A program made the translations under genes and the position numbers. From Pikeienuella litoralis (GTDB lineage Bacteria > Pseudomonadota > Alphaproteobacteria > Rhodobacterales > Rhodobacteraceae): a DNA stretch of 64,000 bases. The notes beneath the pieces are model-generated. The model saw nothing but the letters and a program-made list of their open reading frames with translations, was not told the origin of the DNA and made no database searches. The first letter of the stretch is position 1, and the number at the start of each line of letters is the position of its first letter. Of the stretch, positions 53,908 through 63,116 are shown in pieces. The stretch spans positions 372,001-436,000 of the forward strand of contig NZ_JBBHER010000002.1 of NCBI RefSeq assembly GCF_037646705.1. Reading direction: 5' to 3'.

Positions 53908-54146
53908 CTCGGCCCACCTCGCCCCTTCGAAGAGTTGAAGGAGGAATTGAAGACGGAACGCGGGCGCCGGCGGAGCGCGCGGTGACGCCTCGTTGAAAAT
54001 CGGCGGCTTGCGCGGGCGGGCGGCGCGGGCGCCGGTGCATTCGGCCCCGTCCGAATGGGCTGGCCTGGCGGCGGCGCGCGAGGCCCGGCGCATTGCGCCC
54101 GGCTCCGGCCTCGCCTATGGACTCGCTTCTTTTGGAGAGGGTTGTC

Positions 54147-55409
54147 ATGTCGGACGTCAGCCGCGCTGAGACGAGGGGGCTTCCCCGGTGGGAGCTGATC
54201 ACCCTGGTCGCCAGCCTCATGGCGCTCAACGCGGCGGCGATCGACATCTTCATCCCGGCGCTTCAGAACATTGGCGAGGCGCTCGGCGTCGACGCGGAGA
54301 ATCAGCGCCAGTTCGTGATCACCAGCTACCTCGCCGGCTTTGGCGCGGCGCAGTTGATCTACGGCCCCCTCGCGGACCGCTTCGGCCGCCGGCCGGTGCT
54401 GTTCTTCGGCCTCGGGCTTTACGCCCTGGGGGCGCTCGCCGCCGTGTTTTCGCCGACCTTCGGCGCTCTTCTCGCTCTTCGCGCGGTTCAGGGCGTCGGC
54501 GCGGCGGCGACGCGCGTCATCGCCGTCACCGTCGTGCGGGACTGTTTCGGCGGCCGCCGGATGGCCAGCGTCATGTCGCTGGTGATGATGATCTTCATGG
54601 CCATCCCCGTGATCGCGCCCAATATCGGGCAGTTGATCATGCTGTTCGGAACCTGGCGGGAGATCTCCTTCGTCGTCGCGCTCTTTGGCGTCGCGGTGCT
54701 GGTCTGGTCGGCGCTGCGCCTGCCCGAGACGCTGCACCCGGAGGACCGGCGCCCGCTGACCGTGCGGCACACGGCCATGGCGTTCAGGCTCGTGCTGTCG
54801 AACCGCGTCGCATTCGGCTACACCGCCGCCACGGCGACGATCTTCGGGGTTCTGTTCGCCTTCATCAACCAGGCCGAGCAGCTCTACACCGAGGTCTACG
54901 GCATCGGCCCGGAGTTCACGCTCTATTTTTCGGGAGTCGCGGTGCTGATGTCGGCCGCGAGCTTCCTGAATTCGCGGCTGGTGGGGCGGTTCGGCATGCG
55001 GCGGCTCGCGCACGGCGCGCTGATCGGGTTCTGCCTGCTCAGCGGGTTTCATCTCGCGCTTGCGTGGATGGCGGGGGGCGCGACGCCGTTCTGGCTGTTC
55101 TACGTGCTGATCACGCCGACCTTCTGCCTCTTCGGCTTCATCGGCACGAATTTCAACGCGCTGGCGATGGACCCGCTCGGGCATGTGGCGGGCACCGCGT
55201 CCTCGGTGCTCGGCTTCGGGCAGACGCTGGGGGGCGGGTTCATCGGCGCGATCATCGGCTACGCCTATGACGGCACGATCATCCCGCTGTTCGCCGGGTT
55301 CTTCATCCTCTCTCTCTGCTCGCTCATGCTGGTCGCCATCGCGGAGCGCGGGCGCCTGTTCGAGCCGCATTATTCCGCGGGCCGGGAGGCCGAGGCCCCG
55401 CGCAGGTGA
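54147..55409 (+). CDS. Bcr/CflA-type multidrug MFS exporter
   Basis: 420 residues, 12 helices of the drug:H+ antiporter-1 group. Motif A-like YGPLADRFGRRPVLFFGLGL after helix 2 (about 83-102), and the family's TSYLAGFGAAQLIYGP and RAVQGVGAAATRVIAVTVVRD (partial) region. ATG 54147 has GAGAGGG upstream; an in-frame earlier ATG at 54117 also exists. It lies 240 bp after the RraA-like gene and its promoter region begins in that gap. Substrate unknown; could export a pathway intermediate or a drug. Confidence 0.9.
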   Translation: MSDVSRAETRGLPRWELITLVASLMALNAAAIDIFIPALQNIGEALGVDAENQRQFVITSYLAGFGAAQLIYGPLADRFGRRPVLFFGLGLYALGALAAVFSPTFGALLALRAVQGVGAAATRVIAVTVVRDCFGGRRMASVMSLVMMIFMAIPVIAPNIGQLIMLFGTWREISFVVALFGVAVLVWSALRLPETLHPEDRRPLTVRHTAMAFRLVLSNRVAFGYTAATATIFGVLFAFINQAEQLYTEVYGIGPEFTLYFSGVAVLMSAASFLNSRLVGRFGMRRLAHGALIGFCLLSGFHLALAWMAGGATPFWLFYVLITPTFCLFGFIGTNFNALAMDPLGHVAGTASSVLGFGQTLGGGFIGAIIGYAYDGTIIPLFAGFFILSLCSLMLVAIAERGRLFEPHYSAGREAEAPRR

Positions 55410-55649
55410 CCCGCGCGGGGCGCTGACCTCGGCGTGACGCGGCGCTTCATGAGACAAGCGCGCGCCGGCGCCATGCGGCCCACCTTAATCCAACGCTTGA
55501 AGACTCGGCTTTACTGGCGACTTGTGGGTCGCGGGCAAAGGAGTCAAAGGTTGGTGGGCCATTTACCAAATAAAATGTTATTGTTACGGTGACTGGCGGC
55601 GGTGACGTCCCGACCGCGCCATCGCGAATGTTTCTGGGGAGGAACGCAT

Positions 55650-56435
55650 ATGTCGACCGGCGCGTTGATACTGGAATGCGACAATGTCAGCCGAAGATTC
55701 GGCGGCGTGCGCGCCTTGCAGAACGTGTCGGTGAGCGTCGCCAAAGGCGAGATTTTCGGGCTGGTCGGGCCAAACGGCTCGGGCAAGACGACGCTGGTCA
55801 ACGCGGTGACGGGGTTTTACCCGCCGCAAGAGGGCCGGATCCGCTTCGAAGGCCGGGACATCACCGGCGTCAAGCCGTTCCGGATCGCGAAATCCGGCAT
55901 CGCCCGCACCTTTCAGAACGTCGCGCTCTTTCGGGGCATGAGCGTGCTCGACAACATCCTGATGGGCCGCCACATCTACATGCAGCCCAATCCGCTCGCC
56001 TCGCTGTTCTATCCGTGGTGGGCGGGGCGCGAGGAGGTCGCGCACCGCAAGCAGGTCGAGGAGGTGATCGACCTGCTGCAACTCGAAAGCGTGCGCGACG
56101 AGCATGTGGACGTGATCCCGCTCGGGCTTCAGAAGCGGGTCGAGCTGGCCCGCGCGCTGAGCGCGGAGCCGCGCCTTCTGGTGCTGGACGAGCCGATGGC
56201 CGGCATGAACCAGGAGGAGAAGGAGTACATGGTCCGCTTCATCCTCGACGCGCATGAGCAGCTGGGCGTGACCGTCGTCATCATCGAGCATCACATGGAC
56301 GTGGTCACGGCGATCTGCAGCCGGATTCTCGTGCTGAACAATGGCGAGACCATCGCCATGGGCCCGCCGGCGGAGGCGATCGCCGATCCGGTGGTGGTGG
56401 AGGCTTATATCGGGGGCAAGCGCGATGCGGCCTGA
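55650..56435 (+). CDS. Liv-type ABC transporter ATP-binding protein (LivG-like)
   Basis: 261 residues. Walker A VGPNGSGKTT (about 37-46), Q-loop IARTFQN, signature PLGLQKRVELARAL in place of LSGGQ (usual for this LivG branch), Walker B LLVLDEPMAGM and switch His in IIIEHHMDVV. The C-terminal extension seen in branched-chain amino acid systems is present. ATG 55650 has GGGGAGG upstream. First gene of a six-gene unit: ATPase, acyl-CoA ligase, two permeases, binding protein, second ATPase. Confidence 0.93.
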   Translation: MSTGALILECDNVSRRFGGVRALQNVSVSVAKGEIFGLVGPNGSGKTTLVNAVTGFYPPQEGRIRFEGRDITGVKPFRIAKSGIARTFQNVALFRGMSVLDNILMGRHIYMQPNPLASLFYPWWAGREEVAHRKQVEEVIDLLQLESVRDEHVDVIPLGLQKRVELARALSAEPRLLVLDEPMAGMNQEEKEYMVRFILDAHEQLGVTVVIIEHHMDVVTAICSRILVLNNGETIAMGPPAEAIADPVVVEAYIGGKRDAA

Positions 56436-58389
56436 TGGCGCGCCGATGCCGGACGAGGCGCATCTGCATCCGAACTGGAAGGCGGACGACCATCTGATCG
56501 CGGCGCTGGCCCGGAACGCGTCGATGCATCCGCGCGAGGTCGCGATGCGCGAGCGCGACCACGGCATCTGGAACGAGGTGACGTGGGCGGAGTATCTGAC
56601 CCGGGTGCTGGACATGGCCGCCGGGCTGGAGACGGCGGGCGTCGGGCCGGGCGAGGTGGTGCTGGTGGTGGGCGACAACCGCCCGCAGCTCTACATCGCC
56701 ATGCTGGCGGCGATCTGCCTCCGCGCGATCCCGTCGCCGGCCTATCCGGATGCGCCGCAGACCGAGATCCTCGGCCAGATGCGGCGCGAGGGCATCCGCG
56801 CCGCCCTCGTCGAGGATCAGGAGCAGGTGGACAAGCTCCTGCCGCTCCGGAGCGATCATCCCGATCTCGCGCTCATCGCCTATGACGACCCGCGCGGGCT
56901 CGGCGGCATGGAGGATGAGGGCGTCGTCGCGCTGACCGATCTCGCCGCGCGGGGCCGCGCCCGGCTGGCGGCGGAGCCGGGGCTGGCCGAGGACCTGAAG
57001 GGGAGGGCGTGCGCGCATGACGTCGCCGCGCTCCTGCATTCGTCGGGCACCACCGGCGCGCCGAAGGGCATCCCGCTCAAGCACGGGCATGTGCTGGCGG
57101 CGGTGCGGAACGCCTCAGCCGCGGGATATTTCGCGCAAGGCGAGGCGCATATGGCCTATCTGCCGATGGCCTGGGTGGGGGATTTCATCTTCTCCATCGC
57201 CGCCGCGCTCGAATTGCGGTTCGTCGTTCACGTGCCGGAGCGCCAGGAGACGGCGCAGCATGATCTCCGCGAGATCGCGCCCACGCTCTATTTCGCCTCG
57301 CCGCGGGCCTGGTCGTCGATGTTGACGCGGATCCAGGTCGGGATCGCGGAGACGCGCGGCCTGAAACGCGCGCTTTACGAGCATTTCATGCCCTTCGCCA
57401 TCGAGCTGGAGCGGCGGCGGCTGGGGGGCCGGAAGCCGAGCCTCGGCGCGCGGCTCTGGCGGCTTGTGGGCGAGGCGCTGATCTATGCGCCGCTCCGCGA
57501 CCAGTTGGGGCTCCGCCGGGTCCGGCGGCCCTACACCGCCGGCGAGGCGATCGGCGAGGATGTGTTCCTGTTCTTCCGGGCGCTGGGGCTCAACCTCCGG
57601 CAGTTCTACGGCCAGACCGAGAATTGTGGGCTCGCGGTCGCGCAGCGCCCCGACGACATCAGCCTGACCAGCGTCGGCCATCCGTTTCCGGGAACCGAGG
57701 TCAGGATCGACGAGGATGGGGAGATCCTGCTGAAGGGCGACAATGTGTTCGACGGCTATTTCCGCAACGACGCGGCGACGGCCGAGGCCTTCCGCGACGG
57801 CTGGCTCCTGACCGGGGACGCCGGGCGCTGGGTCGAGGACGGGCAGCTCATGGTGCTGGGCCGCGTCTCGGAAATGATCGAGACGGCGCGGGGCGAGCGC
57901 TTCATTCCGACCTATATCGAGAACCGGTTGAAATTCTCGCCATATATCCGCGACGCGTGCGTGATCGGCGCGGGGCGGGATTTTCTCTCGGCGATCGTCT
58001 GCATCGACTTCGCCGCCGTGGGGCAATGGGCGCAGGAGAACGCCGTGGCCTACGCCTCCTACGCGGATCTCGCGCAGGCGCCGGAGGTGGTGAAGATGAT
58101 CGAGGCCGAGATCGAGGCGGTCAACGCGCAGCTCCCCGACGGGCCGCGCATCCGGCGCTTCGTCAATCTTCACAAGGAGTTCGACCCGGACGACGGCGAG
58201 GTGACGCGCACCCGCAAGCTGCGCCGGAGCGTGATCGACAAGACCTACGCGCCGATCATCGCCGCGCTCTACGATGGCCGCGACAGCGCCGATTTCGAGG
58301 CGCAGATCACCTACGAGACCGGCCAGCAGGGGACGATGACGCGCACGCTCGCCATCGCCACGCTTCAGCCGGGGAAGGGAGGGGCCTGA
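56425..58389 (+). CDS. AMP-binding acyl-CoA synthetase embedded in the Liv operon
   Basis: 654 residues (ATG overlaps the end of the ATPase gene by 11 bp; ATG at 56446 is also possible). ANL-superfamily motifs: P-loop LLHSSGTTGAPKGIP (about 208), FYGQTENCG with adenine-binding region (about 395), GWLLTGDAGRW (about 470) and the hinge/Lys-region RGERFIPTYIENRLKFSPYI. Closest in build to long-chain or aryl acyl-CoA ligases linked to Liv-type ABC genes. It likely activates the imported acid as its CoA thioester. The substrate is not predictable from sequence. Confidence 0.9.
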   Translation: MRPDGAPMPDEAHLHPNWKADDHLIAALARNASMHPREVAMRERDHGIWNEVTWAEYLTRVLDMAAGLETAGVGPGEVVLVVGDNRPQLYIAMLAAICLRAIPSPAYPDAPQTEILGQMRREGIRAALVEDQEQVDKLLPLRSDHPDLALIAYDDPRGLGGMEDEGVVALTDLAARGRARLAAEPGLAEDLKGRACAHDVAALLHSSGTTGAPKGIPLKHGHVLAAVRNASAAGYFAQGEAHMAYLPMAWVGDFIFSIAAALELRFVVHVPERQETAQHDLREIAPTLYFASPRAWSSMLTRIQVGIAETRGLKRALYEHFMPFAIELERRRLGGRKPSLGARLWRLVGEALIYAPLRDQLGLRRVRRPYTAGEAIGEDVFLFFRALGLNLRQFYGQTENCGLAVAQRPDDISLTSVGHPFPGTEVRIDEDGEILLKGDNVFDGYFRNDAATAEAFRDGWLLTGDAGRWVEDGQLMVLGRVSEMIETARGERFIPTYIENRLKFSPYIRDACVIGAGRDFLSAIVCIDFAAVGQWAQENAVAYASYADLAQAPEVVKMIEAEIEAVNAQLPDGPRIRRFVNLHKEFDPDDGEVTRTRKLRRSVIDKTYAPIIAALYDGRDSADFEAQITYETGQQGTMTRTLAIATLQPGKGGA

Positions 58390-58390
58390 C

Positions 58391-59269
58391 ATGTGGTATT
58401 TCCTTGAACTTCTGGCCAATGGGGCGCTGGTCGGGCTGATGTATTCGCTCGTCGCGCTCGGCTTCGTGCTGATCTTCAAATCCTCGGGCGTGGCCAATCT
58501 GGCGCAGGGCGCGCTGGTGATGCTGGCGGCCTATGCGGTCTGGTTTGTCGCGGCGATGGGCGCGCCGCTCTGGGCGGCGGTGCTGATCGGCTGCGTCGCG
58601 ATGTTCGGCTTCGGCCTTCTGGTCGAGCGGGTGCTGCTGCGCCGGATGGTCGGGCAGCCGATCATCATGGTCGTGATGCTGACGCTCGGCCTCGAGATCC
58701 TGCTGCGCGGGCTGGCGCCTGGCGTTCTCGGCGCGGCGCCGAAGCCGCTCAGCATCGGCGTCGGCCTCGCGCCGGTCATCATCGGAGACGTGTTCGTGAA
58801 CCGCGCCTATCTCTGGGGCGGCGTGCTGGCGCTGGCGCTGATCGGCCTGTCGCTGGCGTTCTTCCGCACGCGGCTCGGCACCAAGATGCGCGCGGTCTCC
58901 GACGATCATGTGGCGAGCTGGGCGGTGGGCCTGAGCGTCGAGCATATCATCGGCCTCAGCTGGGGAGTCGCGGGGATCGCGGCGGTCGGGGCCGGGGTGC
59001 TCTGGGGGTCGGTGCAGGGCGTGGACTGGACCCTCTCCAGCCTCCTCTTTCCCGCCGTCGCCGTGGTGATCCTCGGCGGGCTCGATTCGATCCCGGGCGT
59101 GCTGGTCGGCGGGCTGCTGGTCGGCATCCTCGGCAGCGTGATTCCCGGCTATCTCGACTCGGCCGTCGGCGGCAGCACGCGCGAGGTGGTCACGTCGCTC
59201 ATCATCCTGCTGACCATTCTGGTCCGGCCCTACGGCATTTTCGGCCGCGAAGACATCGAGAGGATCTGA
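58391..59269 (+). CDS. Branched-chain-type ABC permease (LivH-like)
   Basis: 292 residues, eight to nine membrane segments. Family features: LANGALVGLMYSLVALGFVLIFKSSGVANLAQGALVM near the N-terminus (in pieces) and GLDSIPGVLVGGLLVGILGSVI near the C-terminus, with the EAA-like loop TKMRAVSDDHVASWAVGL. One base separates it from the ligase stop, so it is coupled. Forms the inner-membrane channel with the next gene. Confidence 0.93.
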   Translation: MWYFLELLANGALVGLMYSLVALGFVLIFKSSGVANLAQGALVMLAAYAVWFVAAMGAPLWAAVLIGCVAMFGFGLLVERVLLRRMVGQPIIMVVMLTLGLEILLRGLAPGVLGAAPKPLSIGVGLAPVIIGDVFVNRAYLWGGVLALALIGLSLAFFRTRLGTKMRAVSDDHVASWAVGLSVEHIIGLSWGVAGIAAVGAGVLWGSVQGVDWTLSSLLFPAVAVVILGGLDSIPGVLVGGLLVGILGSVIPGYLDSAVGGSTREVVTSLIILLTILVRPYGIFGREDIERI

Positions 59270-59272
59270 GCC

Positions 59273-60346
59273 ATGTTCTATCGCCTCTCCGGCGTCCACC
59301 ACACCCGCTACCAGAGCGCGCGCGCGCTCTGGCCCTTGCCCGCGGACCGCTGGCAGGTGATCGGCCTGCTGGTTCTGGCGCTGGCGGCGCCGCTCTTTCT
59401 CTCGCCGCTCTATCTCGGCAGCTATCTCCTGCCCTGGATGATCTGGAGCGCGGCGGCGCTTTCGCTGACGCTGCTGATGGGGCTGGCGGGGCAGCTTCAT
59501 TTCGGCTTCGCGGCGGTCATGGCGATCGGCGCCTACAGCGCCATCCACCTCACCCGCGCGGGCCTGCCGTTCGAGCTGGCGCTGCTGGGCGGCGGCCTGT
59601 CGGCGGCGGTGATCGGCGCGGGGTTCGGCTTCGCGGCGCTGCGGGTGAAGGGGCTCTATCTGGTGATGGCGACGCTGGCGATGCAGTATCTGGTGGATTG
59701 GGTGATCATCAACGTGCCGGCGATCTCGGGCGGCGCGCAGGCGACGCTCCGCACCCCGGCGGTGTCGTTTTTCGGGCTTCCGGTGGCCGGGCTCGAGGCG
59801 CGCTATTATCTGGCGCTGGCCTGGGCGGTGCTGCTCACGGTCTTCTTCCTCAATGTGCGGCGCACCAGTTTCGGGCGCGCGCTGATCGCCATCCGCGACA
59901 AGGATTTCGCCGCCGCCGTGATCGGGGTGGACCCGTTCCGCTACAAGCTGCTGGCGTTCCTCACCGCGTCGTTCATGGGGGGCGTGACCGGGGCGCTGCT
60001 CGCCTTCTGCTACTACCGGGCGGTGACGCCGGAGCAGTTCAGCTTCAACGTCTCGATCCAGCTGGTGGCGATGGTGCTGGTCGGCGGGCTCGGCAGCGTG
60101 ATCGGCGCGTTTCTCGGCGCGGGATTCGTGCTGCTGGCGCCGATCGTGCTGACCAATTTCGTGGCGATGCTGGGCGCGGCGGGGATCCTGGACGTGTCGC
60201 AGAACCTGATGGCGCATCTGCCGCTCATCATCTACGGCGCGATGATCATCGGCTTCCTGCTCTTCGAGCCGCTGGGCCTCGCCAAGATCCATGACAACAT
60301 TCGGAAGTATTTTCTGGTCTGGCCGTTTCGCCATTCCAGGAGCTGA
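59273..60346 (+). CDS. Branched-chain-type ABC permease (LivM-like)
   Basis: 357 residues with a short N-terminal cytoplasmic segment and about nine to ten helices. Signature regions: LTLLMGLAGQLHFGFAAVMAIGAYSA, RTSFGRALIAIRDKDFAAAVIGVDP (ATPase-docking loop) and LVGGLGSVIGAFLGAGFVLLAP. Heterodimer partner of the LivH-like permease. Confidence 0.93.
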   Translation: MFYRLSGVHHTRYQSARALWPLPADRWQVIGLLVLALAAPLFLSPLYLGSYLLPWMIWSAAALSLTLLMGLAGQLHFGFAAVMAIGAYSAIHLTRAGLPFELALLGGGLSAAVIGAGFGFAALRVKGLYLVMATLAMQYLVDWVIINVPAISGGAQATLRTPAVSFFGLPVAGLEARYYLALAWAVLLTVFFLNVRRTSFGRALIAIRDKDFAAAVIGVDPFRYKLLAFLTASFMGGVTGALLAFCYYRAVTPEQFSFNVSIQLVAMVLVGGLGSVIGAFLGAGFVLLAPIVLTNFVAMLGAAGILDVSQNLMAHLPLIIYGAMIIGFLLFEPLGLAKIHDNIRKYFLVWPFRHSRS

Positions 60347-60347
60347 C

Positions 60348-60362
60348 GCCCTCTTCGGGGGC
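60348..60362 (+). terminator. Small intercistronic hairpin before the Liv binding-protein gene
   Basis: GCCCTC (60348-60353) pairs with GGGGGC (60357-60362), with one G-T wobble and a TTC loop, two bases after the livM-like stop. Probably partial termination or mRNA processing rather than a full stop. Confidence 0.4.
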
Positions 60363-60386
60363 ATTCATAACGGGAGGAAAAGACTC

Positions 60387-61634
60387 ATGAACTGGAAACG
60401 CAGAACAGCGCAGCTGGCGGCGGCGACGCTCGCCGCGGGCCTTGGCGCGGGGGCGGCCGCCGCGCAGGACGCGCCGATCAAGTTCGGGCTGCTGCAGGAT
60501 TTCACCGCCGTCTACACCTTCGTCTCGGGCGAATACAATCAGGGGCAGCAGGACTATCTGGCTCTGGTCAACGCCGAGGGCGGGGTGGAGGGCCACATGG
60601 TCGAGGCGATCGTGCGCGACCACGGCAACCAGCCGCAGCGCGGGATCGAGGCCTATAACCGCGCCCGCGCGGACGGCGCGATCCTGTTCGATTTCTTTTC
60701 GACGCCGGTGTCGCGGGCGCTGGTCGATCAGGTGATGAAGGACAAGGTGGTGCTGATCACCGCGCTCCACGGCCGGGGCGACGCCAGCGACGGGGAGGTG
60801 TTCCCTTACGTCTTTCCGATGATGGCGACGTATTGGAGCCAGTCGACGGTCCTCATCAACTATCTGAAGGACAATGGCGGGCTCGAAGGCAAGAAGATCG
60901 CGCTCGTCCATATCGACAGCCCCTTCGGCAAGGAGCCGCTGCCGGTGCTGACCGAGCTGGCCAGCCAGGAGGGCTTCGAGCTGCAGGCGTTCCCCTACGC
61001 CAGCCCGGGCAACGAGCAGAGCGCGACCTGGTCCGAGGTGCGCCGGTACAAGCCCGACGCGGTGCTGATCTGGGGCGCGGGCGGCGGCCAGTCGGTCTCC
61101 GTGCGCGAGGCGATCCGCAACGGCATCGACCCGGAGAATATCCTCTCGGTCGTCTGGCTGGCGGGAACGGACGCGCGGAACGTGGGCGTGGACGTGATGA
61201 CCGGCGTCAAGCGGTTCGAGGCGGTCTCGAGCGGGACCGAACCGGCGATCATCCAGCGCATTCTTGAAAAGGTGGTGGAGCCCGGCAACGGCGCGGGCGA
61301 CAAGGCCAATGTCGGCTCCTCTTACTACAATATCGGCGTGGCCTCGATGGCTGTGTCGGTCGAGGCGGCGCGGCTGGCGCTGAAATCCGAGGGGGCCCCG
61401 CTCGACGGGACCAAGCTCAAGGCCGGGTTCGAGCAGATCAAGGACTTCGACGCCGAAGGGCTGATGCCGAAGATCACGATCACGCCCGCGGATCACCAGG
61501 GCGGCGGCGCGGGCCGCGTCTCGCGCTGGAACGGCGAGGCCTGGGAGCCGGTGTCCGAATGGGGCGCCGCCTATCAGGACGTGGTCTGGAAGGAGATCGC
61601 GGAAGGCGCGGCGGCCTACAAGAAAGGCGACTGA
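60387..61634 (+). CDS. Liv-type periplasmic substrate-binding protein
   Basis: 415 residues. Signal peptide from ATG 60387 (RRTAQLAAATLAAGLGAGAAAA, cleavage before QDAP). Peripla_BP_6 fold: IKFGLLQDFTAVYTF at the mature start, VKDHGNQPQ-like region EAIVRDHGNQPQRGIEAYNR, and the second lobe around KKIALVHIDSPFGKEPLPVL. GGGAGG lies upstream of the ATG. It delivers ligand to the LivH/LivM-like permeases. The ligand is probably a carboxylic acid activated by the operon's acyl-CoA ligase. Confidence 0.92.
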   Translation: MNWKRRTAQLAAATLAAGLGAGAAAAQDAPIKFGLLQDFTAVYTFVSGEYNQGQQDYLALVNAEGGVEGHMVEAIVRDHGNQPQRGIEAYNRARADGAILFDFFSTPVSRALVDQVMKDKVVLITALHGRGDASDGEVFPYVFPMMATYWSQSTVLINYLKDNGGLEGKKIALVHIDSPFGKEPLPVLTELASQEGFELQAFPYASPGNEQSATWSEVRRYKPDAVLIWGAGGGQSVSVREAIRNGIDPENILSVVWLAGTDARNVGVDVMTGVKRFEAVSSGTEPAIIQRILEKVVEPGNGAGDKANVGSSYYNIGVASMAVSVEAARLALKSEGAPLDGTKLKAGFEQIKDFDAEGLMPKITITPADHQGGGAGRVSRWNGEAWEPVSEWGAAYQDVVWKEIAEGAAAYKKGD

Positions 61635-61636
61635 GC

Positions 61637-62425
61637 ATGCCGAAACTGACGCTCGAGAATGTCGAGGTTATCTATGACAAGGTCTTCCTTGCCATCAAGG
61701 GCGTCTCGCTTGAGGTTGAGGAGGGCGGCATGGTCGCCCTCCTCGGCGCCAACGGCGCGGGCAAGAGCACCACGCTGAAGGCGGTGAGCGGCCTTCTGGG
61801 CCCGGAGCGCGGGCTGGTCACGCGCGGATCGGTCCGCTTCGGGGAGGATGATCTCCTGCGGATGGGCGCGCCGCAACGGGTGGCGCGCGGCATCGTGCAT
61901 GTGCTGGAGGGGCGCCGGGTCTTCGGGCATCTGACGCCGGACGAGAACCTGATCGCGGCCTGGCATGGCGGCGGCGGCGGGCGCTTCGACGAGATCCGCG
62001 ACCGGGTCTATGAGTATTTCCCGCGCCTTCGCGAGCGCGGCCGCTCCAAAGCGGGCTATCTTTCCGGCGGCGAGCAACAGATGCTGGCGATCGGGCGGGC
62101 GCTGATGACGCAGCCGAAGCTGATCATGCTGGACGAGCCCAGCCTCGGGCTTTCGCCGATCCTGGTGCGTGACATCTTCGCCATCATCCGCGAGATCAAC
62201 CGGAGGGACGGGCTTGGCGTCCTCCTGGTCGAGCAGAACGCGGCGGCGACGCTGGATATCGTCGACGCCGCCTATCTGATCGAAAACGGCCAGGTGGTGA
62301 TGAGCGGCCCGGCCGAGACGCTGAAGGAAAATCCCGACGTGCAGGAATTCTATCTCGGCGGCGCGGGGCGGGTGGATTACCACGCCGTCCGCCATTACCG
62401 GCGCCGCAAGAGATGGCTCAGCTGA
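61637..62425 (+). CDS. Liv-type ABC transporter ATP-binding protein (LivF-like)
   Basis: 262 residues. Walker A LGANGAGKSTTLKAVSG (about 36), signature YLSGGEQQMLAIGRAL (about 142), Walker B LIMLDEPSLGLSP, His-less switch LLVEQNAAATLDI typical of LivF. ATG 61637 three bases after the binding-protein stop. Last gene of the Liv unit; C-terminus is Arg-rich. Confidence 0.93.
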   Translation: MPKLTLENVEVIYDKVFLAIKGVSLEVEEGGMVALLGANGAGKSTTLKAVSGLLGPERGLVTRGSVRFGEDDLLRMGAPQRVARGIVHVLEGRRVFGHLTPDENLIAAWHGGGGGRFDEIRDRVYEYFPRLRERGRSKAGYLSGGEQQMLAIGRALMTQPKLIMLDEPSLGLSPILVRDIFAIIREINRRDGLGVLLVEQNAAATLDIVDAAYLIENGQVVMSGPAETLKENPDVQEFYLGGAGRVDYHAVRHYRRRKRWLS

Positions 62426-62438
62426 CGCGCCATTAATA

Positions 62439-62460
62439 GGTATTGACAATACCGAATATG
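62439..62460 (+). promoter_or_regulatory. Copy 1 of the 22-bp palindrome element (NsrR-like)
   Basis: GGTATTGACAATACC (62439-62453) is a perfect palindrome with 7-bp arms around a central A, followed by GAATATG. It lies about 130 bp upstream of the DUF2249 gene. The core fits the NsrR-type centre GyATTTnAAATrC at 11 of 13 positions. Confidence 0.55.
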
Positions 62461-62585
62461 ACCTGAAGAAAGGCGGCGCCGGTTCCGGGCCGCTGCGGCG
62501 CGCCCGGGCGGTTTCGTCGGCGGCGGTTCGGTGTCGCAACCGCCCCGCGGATGCATTTTCTCATGCGACCGAGGGAGAGTTTCCA

Positions 62586-62846
62586 ATGACGACATCGGGA
62601 GAGGCGTCGACGATGCAGGTTGTCGATGCGCAGAGCCTGGCGCCATTCGAGCGCCATGCGCGCATTTTCGAGATCGCCGACGCGCTGGAGCCGGGCGCGG
62701 CGTTCATTCTGGTGAACACGCATGATCCGAGACCGCTCCACGCGCAGCTCGACGCCATGTATCCTGAAGAGTTCTCGTGGACCTATCTCGAGCAGGGGCC
62801 TGCGAACTGGCGCATCGAGATCAGGAAGGTCGCAAGCGCCGCCTGA
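62586..62846 (+). CDS. DUF2249-like protein
   Basis: 86 residues (or 76 from ATG 62616). A small alpha/beta protein with QVVDAQSLAPFERHARIFEIADAL, GAAFILVNTHDPRPLHAQLDAMYPEEFSWTYLEQGPANWRIEI (in parts): the DUF2249 pattern, also found at the ends of Hemerythrin-like and denitrification-cluster proteins. Probably a TusA-like fold. Biochemical role unknown; the family often lies near NO-handling genes. GGGAGAG lies eight bases before the ATG. A 22-bp palindrome element is upstream. Confidence 0.82.
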   Translation: MTTSGEASTMQVVDAQSLAPFERHARIFEIADALEPGAAFILVNTHDPRPLHAQLDAMYPEEFSWTYLEQGPANWRIEIRKVASAA

Positions 62847-62918
62847 TTTCGGCGCGGCCGCCGCCGATCCCCTGGCCATCGCGCCGTTGCGCGAGGCCCC
62901 GGGATCGGCGGATACGCG

Positions 62919-63116
62919 TCACCTCGCAGCCGGCTTCGCATCGGCGCCGGCGGCGCGCGCCGACATATCCGAGAGACTGACGGCGACCGGGTCGCTGGCG
63001 GGGAAGGTGGCGCTCAACGCCTCGTCGAGAAGCGCGTCGAGACGGGCCTTCCGGGCCGCTTCAGCCACGCCTCCGTCCTGCGGGCTCGCGCGAGCCTCAC
63101 GCCAGGGCTCCAACAT
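62919..63116 (-). CDS. Small soluble protein with TFPASDP motif
   Basis: 65 residues from ATG 63114-63116, with GGAGGAG six bases upstream (other in-frame starts at 63122 and TTG 63131 sit on the ribosome site). It contains LDALLDEALSATFPASDPVAVS, a pattern common in short uncharacterised proteobacterial proteins. The start lies inside the end of the DUF6522 gene (20-bp overlap), so the pair is coupled. Function unknown. Confidence 0.65.
   Translation of the reverse strand: MLEPWREARASPQDGGVAEAARKARLDALLDEALSATFPASDPVAVSLSDMSARAAGADAKPAAR

Noticed and set aside
62441..62460. TTGACA in the 22-bp elements as a -35 promoter box
   Set aside because: A -10-like hexamer at the right 16-18 bp distance is missing after copies 1 and 2, and copy 3 lacks TTGACA; the palindrome explains all three better.
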